Assembly: GCA_016793325.1 (NCBI GenBank)
Contig: JAEUKI010000062.1
Span: 434,001 to 498,000, forward strand
DNA length: 64,000 nucleotides
DNA from: Myxococcales bacterium
Lineage (GTDB): Bacteria; Myxococcota_A; Polyangia; Polyangiales; Ga0077539
Reading direction: 5' to 3'
Part shown: one piece after another, positions 38,948 to 46,730 of the stretch
How positions within the stretch are numbered: the first letter of the stretch is position 1
How the letters are laid out: each line of letters opens with the position of its first letter
The notes under the pieces: generated by a model
Told to the model about the DNA's origin: nothing
Seen by the model: the letters and a program-made list of their open reading frames with translations, nothing else
Databases searched by the model: none
Program-made: the position numbers and the translations under genes

Positions 38948-40702
38948 GTGATCGAGGGGGCAAGCAACTTGCGGAACATGGGGTCGCCGCGTACGGTGCT
39001 TCGAGCGGCGATGTGGACGGTGCGCAACGCGGATTCGGGGACAGCTCGCGAGCTCGTGCGTTCGCTGTCGTTGCATCCATTGGTGGCTCGCGTGTTGGCG
39101 GCGCGCGGCGTCAACGAGCCGGGCGCGGCCAAGGCGCTCCTCGCGCCGAAGCTCGCGGACCTCACGGTGCCCGACGCGATGGCGGACCGAGACGGCGCGG
39201 CCTCGCGCATCGCACACGCAATCAAGCGGCGCGAGCACATCGTGGTGTTCGGCGACTACGACGTGGACGGGACGACCTCGGCCGCGCTCTTGTCGACGGC
39301 GCTCACGATGCTCGGAGGGACCGTGCGCGCGCTCGTCGCGTCGCGCTTCGACGGCGGCTACGGGCTCTCGGACGAAGCCCTCGTGCGCGTCCTCGAGTCG
39401 CGGCCGAGCTTGGTGATCACATGTGACTGCGGGACGAGCGATCACCCGAGGCTCGCGAAGCTCCGCGCGCGCGGGATCGACACGATCGTGGTGGATCATC
39501 ACAAGGTCCCCGACGAGCCGCTGCCCGCGGTGGCGTTTCTCAATCCGCACAGGCCGGACTGCGGGTTTTCGTTCAAGGGCCTCGCGAGCGTGGGCCTCGC
39601 GATGTCGCTCGCGGCCGCGGTGCGAAGCAAGCTCGGCGTTCCGCTCGACCTTCGTGAGTTTCTCGACCTCGTCGCGGTGGGAACGATCGCGGACGTCGCG
39701 CCGCTCGACGGAGACAACCGCATCTTGACCCGCGCAGGGCTCGATCGCTTGTCGCTCGGCAAGGGACGTCCGGGCATGGCGGCGCTCGTGAAGGTTTCGA
39801 AGCTCAAGGGCAAACCGCGGGCGTTCGACGTGGGCTTCTCGATCGCGCCGATGCTCAACGCGCCCGGCCGACTGGGCAGCGCCGAGCCGACGCTCAAGCT
39901 GCTCATGGCGCAGAAGCCCGAAGACGCCGAGCGTCTCGCCAAGACGCTGAGCGCGGCCAATGAAGAGCGCCGGCGCGTCTCGCAGCAGGTGTGCGACGAG
40001 GCGATCGCGCAGGTGAAGGACGTGTACGGCGACGAGGTTCCCGCGGGGATCGTCGTGGCCGCGGACGGCTGGCACCACGGGGTCGGCGGGATCGTCGCGG
40101 GGCGCGTGGTCGAGCGATTCGGCGTTCCCGTGGTGGTGGTCGCGCTCGATGGACGCGAAGGCGTCGGAAGCGCGCGCGCGCCGAAGGGCTGGAAGCTCTA
40201 CGACGCGGTGGCGCAGTGCTCGTCGGACCTCGTGCGCTTCGGCGGGCACGACGGGGCTGCGGGGATGAAGGTCCGCTCGGACCGCATCGAGTCGCTCCGC
40301 GCGAATTTCGCGGACGCCTGCGCGCGCGTCGTGAGCGAGCGCGTCGCTGCAAACGACGATGTCGTCGCGGACAGCGAGCTCAACGAGCGCGATTTGCAAG
40401 GGCCGCTCGCGAGTCACCTCGACGCGCTCGAGCCCACGGGGCAATCGTGGGGCGAGCCTGTGGTGATCGTGCGAAGCGTGCGCTTCAGCGACGTTCGCGA
40501 GGTCGGCACGAGCCACCTTCGCGCGCGCGTCCGCGTCGGAACGCACCCGGTCAACGTGTTCATCCGTGACGGCGTCGGACGACGCGCCCGCGGCGAGCTG
40601 CAGCTCGAGGGGCTCTGCGACGTGCTCGCCCGGATTCGACCCGACGCGTGGGCGGGCCCGGACGCCGTGCAGCTCGATCTCAGCGCGACGCGCGTCGCGT
40701 AG
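38948..40702 (+). CDS. recJ: Single-strand-DNA-specific exonuclease RecJ
   Basis: 584 aa. Degrades ssDNA 5'-3' in recombination and mismatch repair. DHH phosphoesterase motifs: FGDYDVDGTTSAALLSTAL (motif I), TCDCGTSDHPRL (motif II), VVDHHKVPDEPLPAVAFLNP (motif III) and ASVGLAMSLAAAVRSKLG. The DHHA1 domain has WHHGVGGIVAGRVVERFGVP and FGGHDGAAGMKV, and a C-terminal OB fold ends the protein. The start at 38948 (GTG, read as Met) is plausible; the signature begins well after it. Its TAG stop is the first codon of the repeat element at 40700. Confidence 0.96.
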   Translation: MIEGASNLRNMGSPRTVLRAAMWTVRNADSGTARELVRSLSLHPLVARVLAARGVNEPGAAKALLAPKLADLTVPDAMADRDGAASRIAHAIKRREHIVVFGDYDVDGTTSAALLSTALTMLGGTVRALVASRFDGGYGLSDEALVRVLESRPSLVITCDCGTSDHPRLAKLRARGIDTIVVDHHKVPDEPLPAVAFLNPHRPDCGFSFKGLASVGLAMSLAAAVRSKLGVPLDLREFLDLVAVGTIADVAPLDGDNRILTRAGLDRLSLGKGRPGMAALVKVSKLKGKPRAFDVGFSIAPMLNAPGRLGSAEPTLKLLMAQKPEDAERLAKTLSAANEERRRVSQQVCDEAIAQVKDVYGDEVPAGIVVAADGWHHGVGGIVAGRVVERFGVPVVVVALDGREGVGSARAPKGWKLYDAVAQCSSDLVRFGGHDGAAGMKVRSDRIESLRANFADACARVVSERVAANDDVVADSELNERDLQGPLASHLDALEPTGQSWGEPVVIVRSVRFSDVREVGTSHLRARVRVGTHPVNVFIRDGVGRRARGELQLEGLCDVLARIRPDAWAGPDAVQLDLSATRVA

Positions 40703-40899
40703 AGCGGCTCCGGCTTCCGTTCGCCACACGCCACACAACGATCCCGGGACATTTCCCAGGAGATGGCCCGCTGCGTGTCTTCTTCCAACGGGGCGTCGAC
40801 GGACTTCGCGACGCCTTCCGTTGGCGACACGCCACACAACGATCCCGGGACATTTCCCAGGAGATCGCCCACTGCGTGTCTTCTTCCAACGGGGCGTCG
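40700..40899. repeat. ~200-bp dispersed element, copy 2 (inverted relative to copy 1; two 101-bp units)
   Basis: Reverse complement of the element at 26808-27008. It begins TAGAGCGGCTCCG, of which TAG is the recJ stop, exactly as TAG followed by AGCGGCTCC closes the M16 gene in copy 1. Two units with a period of 101 bp share the core ACGATCCCGGGACATTTCCC; a spacer GACGGACTTCGCGACGCC is also conserved between the loci. Each unit keeps the GACACGC/GCGTGTC and CCCGGGA/TCCCAGG arms. It fills the convergent gap between recJ and the 171-aa gene. No ORF or target-site duplication is obvious. Confidence 0.85.
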
Positions 40900-40907
40900 T
40901 GTGGCGA

Positions 40908-41423
40908 TCAGCCTTCGGTTGGCTCGGATTCGGGCTCGGCGGCGCGCTTCTTCTTCGGCTCTTTTTTCACGGCTTCGAGCTTCGCGGGGCCTCCGCTGAT
41001 CGCGCGCTTGACCTCGTCCGCGCTGCGTCCCGTCAGGACCGCGGCGAGGGGAACGATCGCTTCTCGCCGCAGCCCGATCGCGTGGTGCGCTTCGCCGTCG
41101 GTGTGCACCGCGATGAATCCCGTGGGCTCGTCGACGTCGACCCGCAGGACGCCGAGCTCGACGAGCTGCAAGAACGTGGGCGTCTCGCGGTCGGTCACCT
41201 CGCGCCACGCCCAGCCGAGCGACTTCATGAGCTTGATCGGGTCGTCCCACGAGAACGACGGCTCGAACGGCGCGCGCGCCGCCTTGGGCGCAGCGGGGTC
41301 GACCGCCGCTCCGTCGGCGCCCGTGGGGGCTGGGCTCGCGGCGGCGTTTTGATTTTGTGGGTCGAGTGGCTGGTTGCCCGCGCTCTTGTTCGCGTCGGCG
41401 ACCCGCGGCTTGTCCGTGCTCAC
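40908..41423 (-). CDS. Uncharacterised protein coupled to the acyl-CoA carboxylase subunit
   Basis: 171 aa starting at a GTG (41423) that overlaps the carboxyltransferase stop (GTGA), so probably made together with it. An Ala/Pro/Asn-rich N-terminus (~50 residues) precedes a compact domain (FSWDDPIKLMKSLGWAWREV, LVELGVLRVDVDEPTGFIAV, GLRREAIVPLAAVLTGR) and a Lys/Glu-rich tail. No known family recognised; it does not look like a biotin carrier (no MKM) or a known epsilon subunit. An accessory role for the carboxylase is inferred from the coupling only. Confidence 0.78.
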   Translation of the reverse strand: MSTDKPRVADANKSAGNQPLDPQNQNAAASPAPTGADGAAVDPAAPKAARAPFEPSFSWDDPIKLMKSLGWAWREVTDRETPTFLQLVELGVLRVDVDEPTGFIAVHTDGEAHHAIGLRREAIVPLAAVLTGRSADEVKRAISGGPAKLEAVKKEPKKKRAAEPESEPTEG

Positions 41424-42991
41424 ACCGGCATGATGCCGTGCTTGCGCGCGGGACGCTCGACCTTCTTGTGTCGCGCGAGCTCGAGGCCGAGCGCGAGGAC
41501 GCGCCGCGTGTCCCGCGGGTCGATGACCTCGTCGATCAGGCCCCAGCCGGCGGACTTCATGGCGTCGATGTTTCCCTGAATGGTCTCGATGAGCGAGCGC
41601 TTGATGTCGGGGTCCGGCTCGGCGCCGCCGAAGAGCTTCTGCGCGGCGATGCCCACCATGCCCTCGGCGCCCATGACCGAAATCTCTGCGCCCGGCCACG
41701 CCACGATGAGGTCCGGCTCGTACGCGCGCCCGCACATCACGTAGTAGCCCGCGCCGTACGCCTTGCGGAGCACGACGGTGAGCTTCGGGACCGTCGCCGA
41801 GCTCATCGCGTGCATCATTTTGGCGCCGTGGCGAATGATGCCCGCGTGCTCGACCTTGCTTCCGACCATGAAGCCAGGCGTGTCCTGCAAGAAGATCAGC
41901 GGGATGTTGAACGCGTCGCAGATCTGAATGAACCGAGCGCCCTTGTCCGCGGCGTCGACGTCGAGCACGCCACCCATGTGCATCGGGTTGTTCGCGACGA
42001 TTCCGACGGACTGTCCGTCGATGCGCGCGAGGCACGTGACGAGGTTGCGCGCCCAGCGAGGCTTGAGGTCGAGGATGTCGCCGTGATCGACGATGCTGCG
42101 AATGACTTTGTAGACGTCGTACGCGCGGCGCGAAGACTCGGGGATCACGTCGAGCAGCGCGTCGTCGCGACGATCGACCGGGTCCGAGCTCGGCTTGTGC
42201 GGCGGAAGCTCTTCGCAGTGCGACGGAAAGAACGAAAGGTACTTTCGAACGAGCGCGACGCACTCGGCGTCCGTGGGGACCTCTCCGTCGGCGACGCCGG
42301 ACACTTCGGAGTGCACTTTGGAGCCGCCGAGGTCTTGCTCGTTGATCTCTTGGCCCGTGACGGCTTTGACGAGCGCGGGCCCGCCGAGCGCGAGCGATCC
42401 GATGCCCTTCACCATCGGGACGAAGTCCGCGAGGCCGGGGATGTACGCCGTTCCCGCGGCGCCCGGGCCCACCATCGCGGCCACTTGCGGAACGACGCCC
42501 GACATCACGACCTGCTCGCGAAAGAGGTAGCCCGTCCCCGCGAAGGTCGAGATCGCGTCGGGGTGCTGTCGCCCCGGCTCGATGCGCGCTCCGCCCGAGT
42601 CGATGAACCACACGATCGGGTGCCGTCCCTTGAGCGCCATCTCGCGCAGGCGCGTGACCTTGACCTCGCCGGTCTCGCCGATGGATCCGCCCTTCACGGT
42701 GAAGTCGTACGCCGCGGCGCACACGACGCGCCCGTCGACCTTTCCGAAGCCGCACACGACGCCGTCTGCGGGGGGGCGATCGGCGCCGTCAGGGCCGGCC
42801 GCGGTGCCCATTTGCGTCCCGAACGTCCCCACTTCGAAGAACACGCCGTTGTCGAAGAACTGCGCCAGCCGCTCGCGCGCCGTGAGCTTCTGCCTCGCGT
42901 GCTGCCTCGCGATCTTGTCGGGGCCGCCCATCTCGTGGACCTTCGCGCGCTCGGCTTCGAGCTTCGCAACGCGTTCGCGCATCGTCGTCAT
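41420..42991 (-). CDS. Acyl-CoA carboxylase carboxyltransferase (beta) subunit
   Basis: 523 aa, the usual size of PccB/MccB-type subunits. Moves the carboxyl from biotin to an acyl-CoA (propionyl-, methylcrotonyl- or similar). The crotonase-like double domain shows KIARQHARQKLTARERLAQF at the N-terminus, FIDSGGARIEPGRQ, an oxyanion region in the first half, and the C-terminal motifs IFLQDTPGFMVGSKVE, KAYGAGYYVMCGRAYEPD and MGAEGMVGIA. No biotin carboxylase or carrier gene is in this window. Second last gene of the MarR-BKACE-hydratase operon. The exact acyl-CoA cannot be read from the sequence. Confidence 0.93.
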   Translation of the reverse strand: MTTMRERVAKLEAERAKVHEMGGPDKIARQHARQKLTARERLAQFFDNGVFFEVGTFGTQMGTAAGPDGADRPPADGVVCGFGKVDGRVVCAAAYDFTVKGGSIGETGEVKVTRLREMALKGRHPIVWFIDSGGARIEPGRQHPDAISTFAGTGYLFREQVVMSGVVPQVAAMVGPGAAGTAYIPGLADFVPMVKGIGSLALGGPALVKAVTGQEINEQDLGGSKVHSEVSGVADGEVPTDAECVALVRKYLSFFPSHCEELPPHKPSSDPVDRRDDALLDVIPESSRRAYDVYKVIRSIVDHGDILDLKPRWARNLVTCLARIDGQSVGIVANNPMHMGGVLDVDAADKGARFIQICDAFNIPLIFLQDTPGFMVGSKVEHAGIIRHGAKMMHAMSSATVPKLTVVLRKAYGAGYYVMCGRAYEPDLIVAWPGAEISVMGAEGMVGIAAQKLFGGAEPDPDIKRSLIETIQGNIDAMKSAGWGLIDEVIDPRDTRRVLALGLELARHKKVERPARKHGIMPV

Positions 42992-43034
42992 CAGTCACCT
43001 CGAATTGTGGTGCGTTGAATCAAATCGTCGTCGA

Positions 43035-43811
43035 TCAGCGCCCGCTCCAGCGGGGCTGTCGCTTCTCCATGAAGGCCATGAGCCCCTCGCGCGCGTCGTC
43101 GGTGCCGAGCAGCGCGTAGAGCTCGTCGCGAAGCATCGGCAGCGCGTCCTTCATCGCGAGGTCGCCCATCTTCGCGTACGCGGCGAGCCCGCGGCTGACC
43201 GCGGTCGGCGAGCGGGAGGCGAGGTTTTCTGCGAGCGATTTCACTTCGCGGTCGAGGTGCTCGGCCGGGACCGACCGCGTCACGATGCCCCACGCGGCCG
43301 CGTCGTGCGCGGACACGTTGGCGGTCGTGAGCATCATCTCGAGCAGCTGGCGCTTCGGCATCGTCCGCGCGAGCACCGCCATGATCATCATGGGAAACAG
43401 CCCCACGTTGAGCTCGGGCGTCCCGAACACCGCGTCGCTCGCGGCGACGGCGAAGTGCGACGCCGCGACGAGCCCGAGCCCGCCGCCCTTGGCCGCGCCG
43501 CGAACGCGGGCGATCACGGGCTTCGGCATCGACGCGAGCTCGAGGAGCAGGTCCGAGTAGTCTCCCTTCACTGGCAGCTCGCTCGCTTCGGCGGTGCCGC
43601 CGGCCATCTGCCCGAGGTCGCCGCCCGAGCAGAAGACTTCGCCTCCGCCCGTGAGGACGACGACGCGGACGCCAGCGTCGTTGCGCGCGGCTTCGAGCGC
43701 GTAGAGCAGCTCGTTGACCATCTGCGGCGAGATGGCGTTCTTGCGCGCGGGGCGGTTGAGCGTGATGGTCGTGATCAGCGATTCGGTCGCGGTCTGAATC
43801 GTATGAAACAT
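43035..43811 (-). CDS. Enoyl-CoA hydratase/isomerase family protein
   Basis: 258 aa from the ATG at 43811, preceded by AGGAAG. Crotonase fold: ITLNRPARKNAISPQMVNEL, the first oxyanion motif EVFCSGGDLGQMAG, the second PVIARVRGAAKGGGLGLVA, and AAWGIVTRSVPAEHLDREV. The first catalytic Glu of true hydratases is not obvious; the position after GGLGLVAA is small and hydrophobic, while a Glu in FGTPELNVGLFP remains. Hydratase, isomerase or another crotonase reaction is possible. Placed between the BKACE gene (26 bp) and the carboxyltransferase (43 bp). Confidence 0.9.
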   Translation of the reverse strand: MFHTIQTATESLITTITLNRPARKNAISPQMVNELLYALEAARNDAGVRVVVLTGGGEVFCSGGDLGQMAGGTAEASELPVKGDYSDLLLELASMPKPVIARVRGAAKGGGLGLVAASHFAVAASDAVFGTPELNVGLFPMMIMAVLARTMPKRQLLEMMLTTANVSAHDAAAWGIVTRSVPAEHLDREVKSLAENLASRSPTAVSRGLAAYAKMGDLAMKDALPMLRDELYALLGTDDAREGLMAFMEKRQPRWSGR

Positions 43812-43837
43812 GGTTGGCTTCCTACGGTTGAGCGCGC

Positions 43838-44695
43838 TCAGCGCGCGGCGAGGCCGAGGATCTGTCGCGCTTCGTCGGGCGTCGCAATCGAGCGGCCGGT
43901 GTCCTTCGCCATCTGCGCGGCCTTCTCGACGAGCTCGCCGTTGGACTTCGCCATCTCGCCGTTCGGGAGATAGAAGTTGTCCTCGAGCCCGACGCGAACG
44001 TGCCCGCCGAGCGAGAGCGCCGCTGCGCAGAGCATCCACTGTTCGCGCGAGATGCCGACGACCTTCCAGGTGCTTCCCGCGGGCAAATTGTCAGCCTGAA
44101 ACGCGAGGTGCCTCGCGGTGGCCTTGATCCCGCCGACGACGCCCATGATGAGCGAGAAGTCGAGCTTGCCCTTGAGCAGGCCCATGTCGACGAGGGGCTC
44201 GACCGAGTGAACGTGGCCGGTGTCGAAGCACTCGAGCTCGGGCTTCACGCCGGCTTCGTTCATCATGCCGATGAGGTACTGGATGTCCTCGAAGCGGTTC
44301 TCGAAGACGAAGTTGAACACCCAGCTCTTTCGCTTGGCGTTGTACTTCGCGTAGTTCATCGAGCCCATGTTGAGCGCGCCGATCTCGGGCTTGTACGCGC
44401 GGACGTGGTCGGCCTTCTTGACCTCGGGGTCGATGGTCCCGGTCGAGAAGTTCAAGATGATCGGGCACGCTTTGCGGATCGCGTCGCCGATGGCGGCGAA
44501 GCGCTCCGATGAATACGTGGGCGTTCCGTCGTCGTCGCGCGCGTGGATGTGAACGATCGCCGCGCCCGCTTCGTACGCGCGCTTGGCTTCGTTGGCGTAG
44601 TCCTCGAGGGTGTAGGGGATCGCCGGGCATTGCGCGCGCGTCGTGACCGCGCCGCTCATGGCGCAGGTGATGATGACCTTGTCCGAGGTGCTCAT
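43838..44695 (-). CDS. Beta-keto acid cleavage enzyme (BKACE, DUF849 family)
   Basis: 285 aa. BKACE enzymes condense a beta-keto acid with acetyl-CoA and split it to acetoacetate plus a new CoA ester; the founding member is Kce of lysine fermentation. Evidence: ITCAMSGAVTTRAQCPAIPY, the metal pair in AAIVHIHARDDDGTPT, ILNFSTGT, PELECFDTGHVHSV, and the closing GGHVRVGLEDNFYLPNGEMA with the second metal site. The start overlaps the marR stop (ATGA), so it is the first enzyme of the operon. The keto acid handled is not predictable. Confidence 0.92.
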   Translation of the reverse strand: MSTSDKVIITCAMSGAVTTRAQCPAIPYTLEDYANEAKRAYEAGAAIVHIHARDDDGTPTYSSERFAAIGDAIRKACPIILNFSTGTIDPEVKKADHVRAYKPEIGALNMGSMNYAKYNAKRKSWVFNFVFENRFEDIQYLIGMMNEAGVKPELECFDTGHVHSVEPLVDMGLLKGKLDFSLIMGVVGGIKATARHLAFQADNLPAGSTWKVVGISREQWMLCAAALSLGGHVRVGLEDNFYLPNGEMAKSNGELVEKAAQMAKDTGRSIATPDEARQILGLAAR

Positions 44696-45225
44696 GGCTT
44701 CGTTCGTGCTCCGTGGGTCGGTGCGTCGTTGGGGCTTTCAGTGCTGGGTCGAAGCTCGCCGCCGAGCGCGTCGCGCACGGTCTTCTCGAGCTTGGCGAGG
44801 ATCTTGAGCAGCGTCCGCGCTTCTTGCGGTGAGAGCGACTCGAGGGCCTGGCGAAACAGCGCCATCGGCTCGATCGGAACGCTCTTGGCGAGCGCCTTTC
44901 CCTTCGGCGTCAGGCGAATCTTCACGACGCGCCGGTCCTCTTCGGACCGAACGCGCTTCACGAGCTCCGCGGACTCCATGCGATCGATGATCCCCGTCAC
45001 CGTGCTGTTTCGGGTCTGCATGCTCTCGGACAGTTCGGTGAGCGACAGCTCGCCGATGCCCGCGAGGAGCTTGATCACCGTGAGCTGCGGGCCCGTCAGC
45101 TCGTGCGCGCGCGCCTGCTCTTTCGTGAGCCGTCGGCTCTCGGTGTAGAGAAAGATCAGCGTCTCGACGATGCGGTCGAAGGCCTCGCGCTCCTCGGTGG
45201 TCTCTTCGAAGGGGGGCAGCGCCAT
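44692..45225 (-). CDS. MarR-family transcriptional regulator
   Basis: 177 aa. Winged-helix dimer typical of MarR: helices EAFDRIVETLIFLYTESRRL and LTGPQLTVIKLLAGIGELSL, the recognition region TELSESMQTRNSTVTGIIDR, and the wing VKRVRSEEDRRVVKIRLTPK. Such proteins repress catabolic genes until an aromatic acid or acyl-CoA ligand binds. First gene of the BKACE/acyl-CoA operon, coupled by ATGA to the next gene. A perfect 7-bp palindrome sits just upstream of its start, so autoregulation of the whole operon is likely. Confidence 0.93.
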   Translation of the reverse strand: MALPPFEETTEEREAFDRIVETLIFLYTESRRLTKEQARAHELTGPQLTVIKLLAGIGELSLTELSESMQTRNSTVTGIIDRMESAELVKRVRSEEDRRVVKIRLTPKGKALAKSVPIEPMALFRQALESLSPQEARTLLKILAKLEKTVRDALGGELRPSTESPNDAPTHGARTKP

Positions 45226-45228
45226 GAA

Positions 45229-45246
45229 TATTTCGTATGCGAAATA
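45229..45246. promoter_or_regulatory. Probable MarR operator
   Basis: TATTTCG-TATG-CGAAATA: a perfect 7-bp inverted repeat, AT-rich against a very GC-rich background, 4 bp upstream of the marR start and thus where the promoter or leader of the operon would be. On the minus strand a TTGCAC that could be a -35 lies just upstream. Size and shape fit a MarR dimer site. Not seen elsewhere in the window by eye. Confidence 0.7.
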
Positions 45247-45430
45247 CTCTTGTGCAAAGTAAAAGGCAACGGACCCTGGTCGGGAGCCGGGAGTTCAGTG
45301 CTCCGACCGCCGACAGTGAAGGTCGTTGAAGGTTGGCGGGACGCGCGGCAACGGACCGTGGTACACCGCGGGACCGATCGTCGGCCCCGGAAGGGTTTCG
45401 ATGAAGGCTTCTATGGTTTCGGAGGTTTCG

Positions 45431-46219
45431 ATGCAGAAGCGTTTGGCTGCCCTCACGGCGGCGGGATCCCTGGCTTTCGTCTCGGCCACGATGGTGGCGC
45501 CACGCGAGGCGAGCGCTCAGGCGATGCCGGATCCGTGCGTCGCAGCGGGCGGCGGGACCGTGTGTCGCACCAACGCGTCTCCGCAGGGAGTGATCGGCGG
45601 CGCGCTGCTCGGCATGGAGCTCGTGATGATCATCGAGGGCGCCGCGGGCGTCCGCAACGGTTGGATCATGCTCGGCACGGGTGTGGCTGGCGGCATCGCG
45701 GGCGGTATCGGAGGGTTCTTCCTCGATCAGGCGCTCGATCAGATGGGGCAGCCGCAGGGGATGACCACGATCTCGACGGCGATGTTGGCGGTCGGACTCG
45801 GCTTGGTGATTCCCACGGCGATCGTGTTTACGGGCGCGACGATGTACCGTCCGCCCGAGGCCACGCAGCAGCAGCAAGACGACACGCAGGGCGCGGCGCT
45901 CGAAGAGGCCGGCGCGACCAACGCGGGCGGAGCTTCGAGCGGAAGCGGCGGCGCGACGCCTGCGCCCTCGGGTGGCGCGGGCGCGACGAGCACGAGCCCC
46001 ACGACGGGACCGACGTCATCGCTGTACCCGAGCCGTCGCGTTCGGTCGGCGCCAGGGATTGCGCGGTCGAGCGCGGCGATGCGTCCTTCGCTCGTGAATT
46101 TCGGATCGAACGGTTTTTCGTTGGGTGTTCCCGCGGTGGGCCTCTCGACGCGGACGGCCGTGGACGGTCAGTCGAGCGCGAGCGAGTGGCGCGTGAATCT
46201 CTTGTCGGGAACGTTCTGA
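45431..46219 (+). CDS. Exported protein with membrane-spanning segments, unknown function
   Basis: 262 aa from the ATG at 45431, 5 nt after GGAGG; upstream in-frame ATGs at 45326 and after are not preceded by a ribosome-binding site. Signal peptide MQKRLAALTAAGSLAFVSAT with cleavage near ASAQ. Hydrophobic helices (GGALLGMELVMIIEGAAG, NGWIMLGTGVAGGIAGGIGG, ISTAMLAVGLGLVIPTAIVF) precede a Gln/Ala/Ser/Gly-rich low-complexity part and a beta-rich end (MRPSLVNFGSNGFSLGVPAV). No family recognised. Envelope location likely. Confidence 0.78.
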   Translation: MQKRLAALTAAGSLAFVSATMVAPREASAQAMPDPCVAAGGGTVCRTNASPQGVIGGALLGMELVMIIEGAAGVRNGWIMLGTGVAGGIAGGIGGFFLDQALDQMGQPQGMTTISTAMLAVGLGLVIPTAIVFTGATMYRPPEATQQQQDDTQGAALEEAGATNAGGASSGSGGATPAPSGGAGATSTSPTTGPTSSLYPSRRVRSAPGIARSSAAMRPSLVNFGSNGFSLGVPAVGLSTRTAVDGQSSASEWRVNLLSGTF

Positions 46220-46290
46220 TCCCGCGGGGGCGATTTCCCATCGGGGGGTGGTGCTGACAACGGACGAGCAGTCGTTCACACTCTCGAACC

Positions 46291-46650
46291 ATGGCTGCAA
46301 ACGAAACCGTCGCTGGCTGGCTCGACGAGCCTCGTGCAGTGCAACCCCCAGCCGCTGATCGAGCGCAAGACCAACGCGTTCAATTGCCGGCTTCGGCGCG
46401 ACGGTGGCTCGACCGTCGACTCAAAGACACGACCGCCGAAGCGACGCTCGTCCTTTGGAGCGACGAGGGAACCGCGTGGGTTCGCATCGAGCAGGGCGGC
46501 TGTTCGTCGACCATGGGTTTCGCCTGCGCGCGCAGCGTGACCGTCGCCGAATGGACCGCAGTCGTCGCCCGCATCTCCCGCGATTGGCGCATGTCGGTGA
46601 AGGAAGGTGCCCGCGGAGAGCTTCGCGTCGCGCCCCTGCCGCGCGGCTGA
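46291..46650 (+). CDS. Small protein of unknown function
   Basis: 119 aa. Third-position GC is high, supporting coding, and no competing strong frame is evident. It has a Trp-rich centre (TLVLWSDEGTAWVRIEQG) and a basic C-terminus. No signal peptide, no recognised family, and no strong ribosome-binding site. It lies 71 bp after one exported-protein gene and 80 bp before the next, all on the same strand. Confidence 0.5.
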   Translation: MAANETVAGWLDEPRAVQPPAADRAQDQRVQLPASARRWLDRRLKDTTAEATLVLWSDEGTAWVRIEQGGCSSTMGFACARSVTVAEWTAVVARISRDWRMSVKEGARGELRVAPLPRG

Positions 46651-46730
46651 GTGCTTTACCGACGGGGGCGAATCGGGCCACAATACTCGCGCCGTTGCCG
46701 CAATCGAGCGGCGCGCAGGAGTGGTGCTTC

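Noticed and set aside
35462..40837. 1791-aa open frame on the minus strand opposite secD, secF and recJ
   Set aside because: It runs antisense to three firmly identified genes; its Arg/His/Ala-rich composition is what a complementary frame of GC-rich coding DNA gives.
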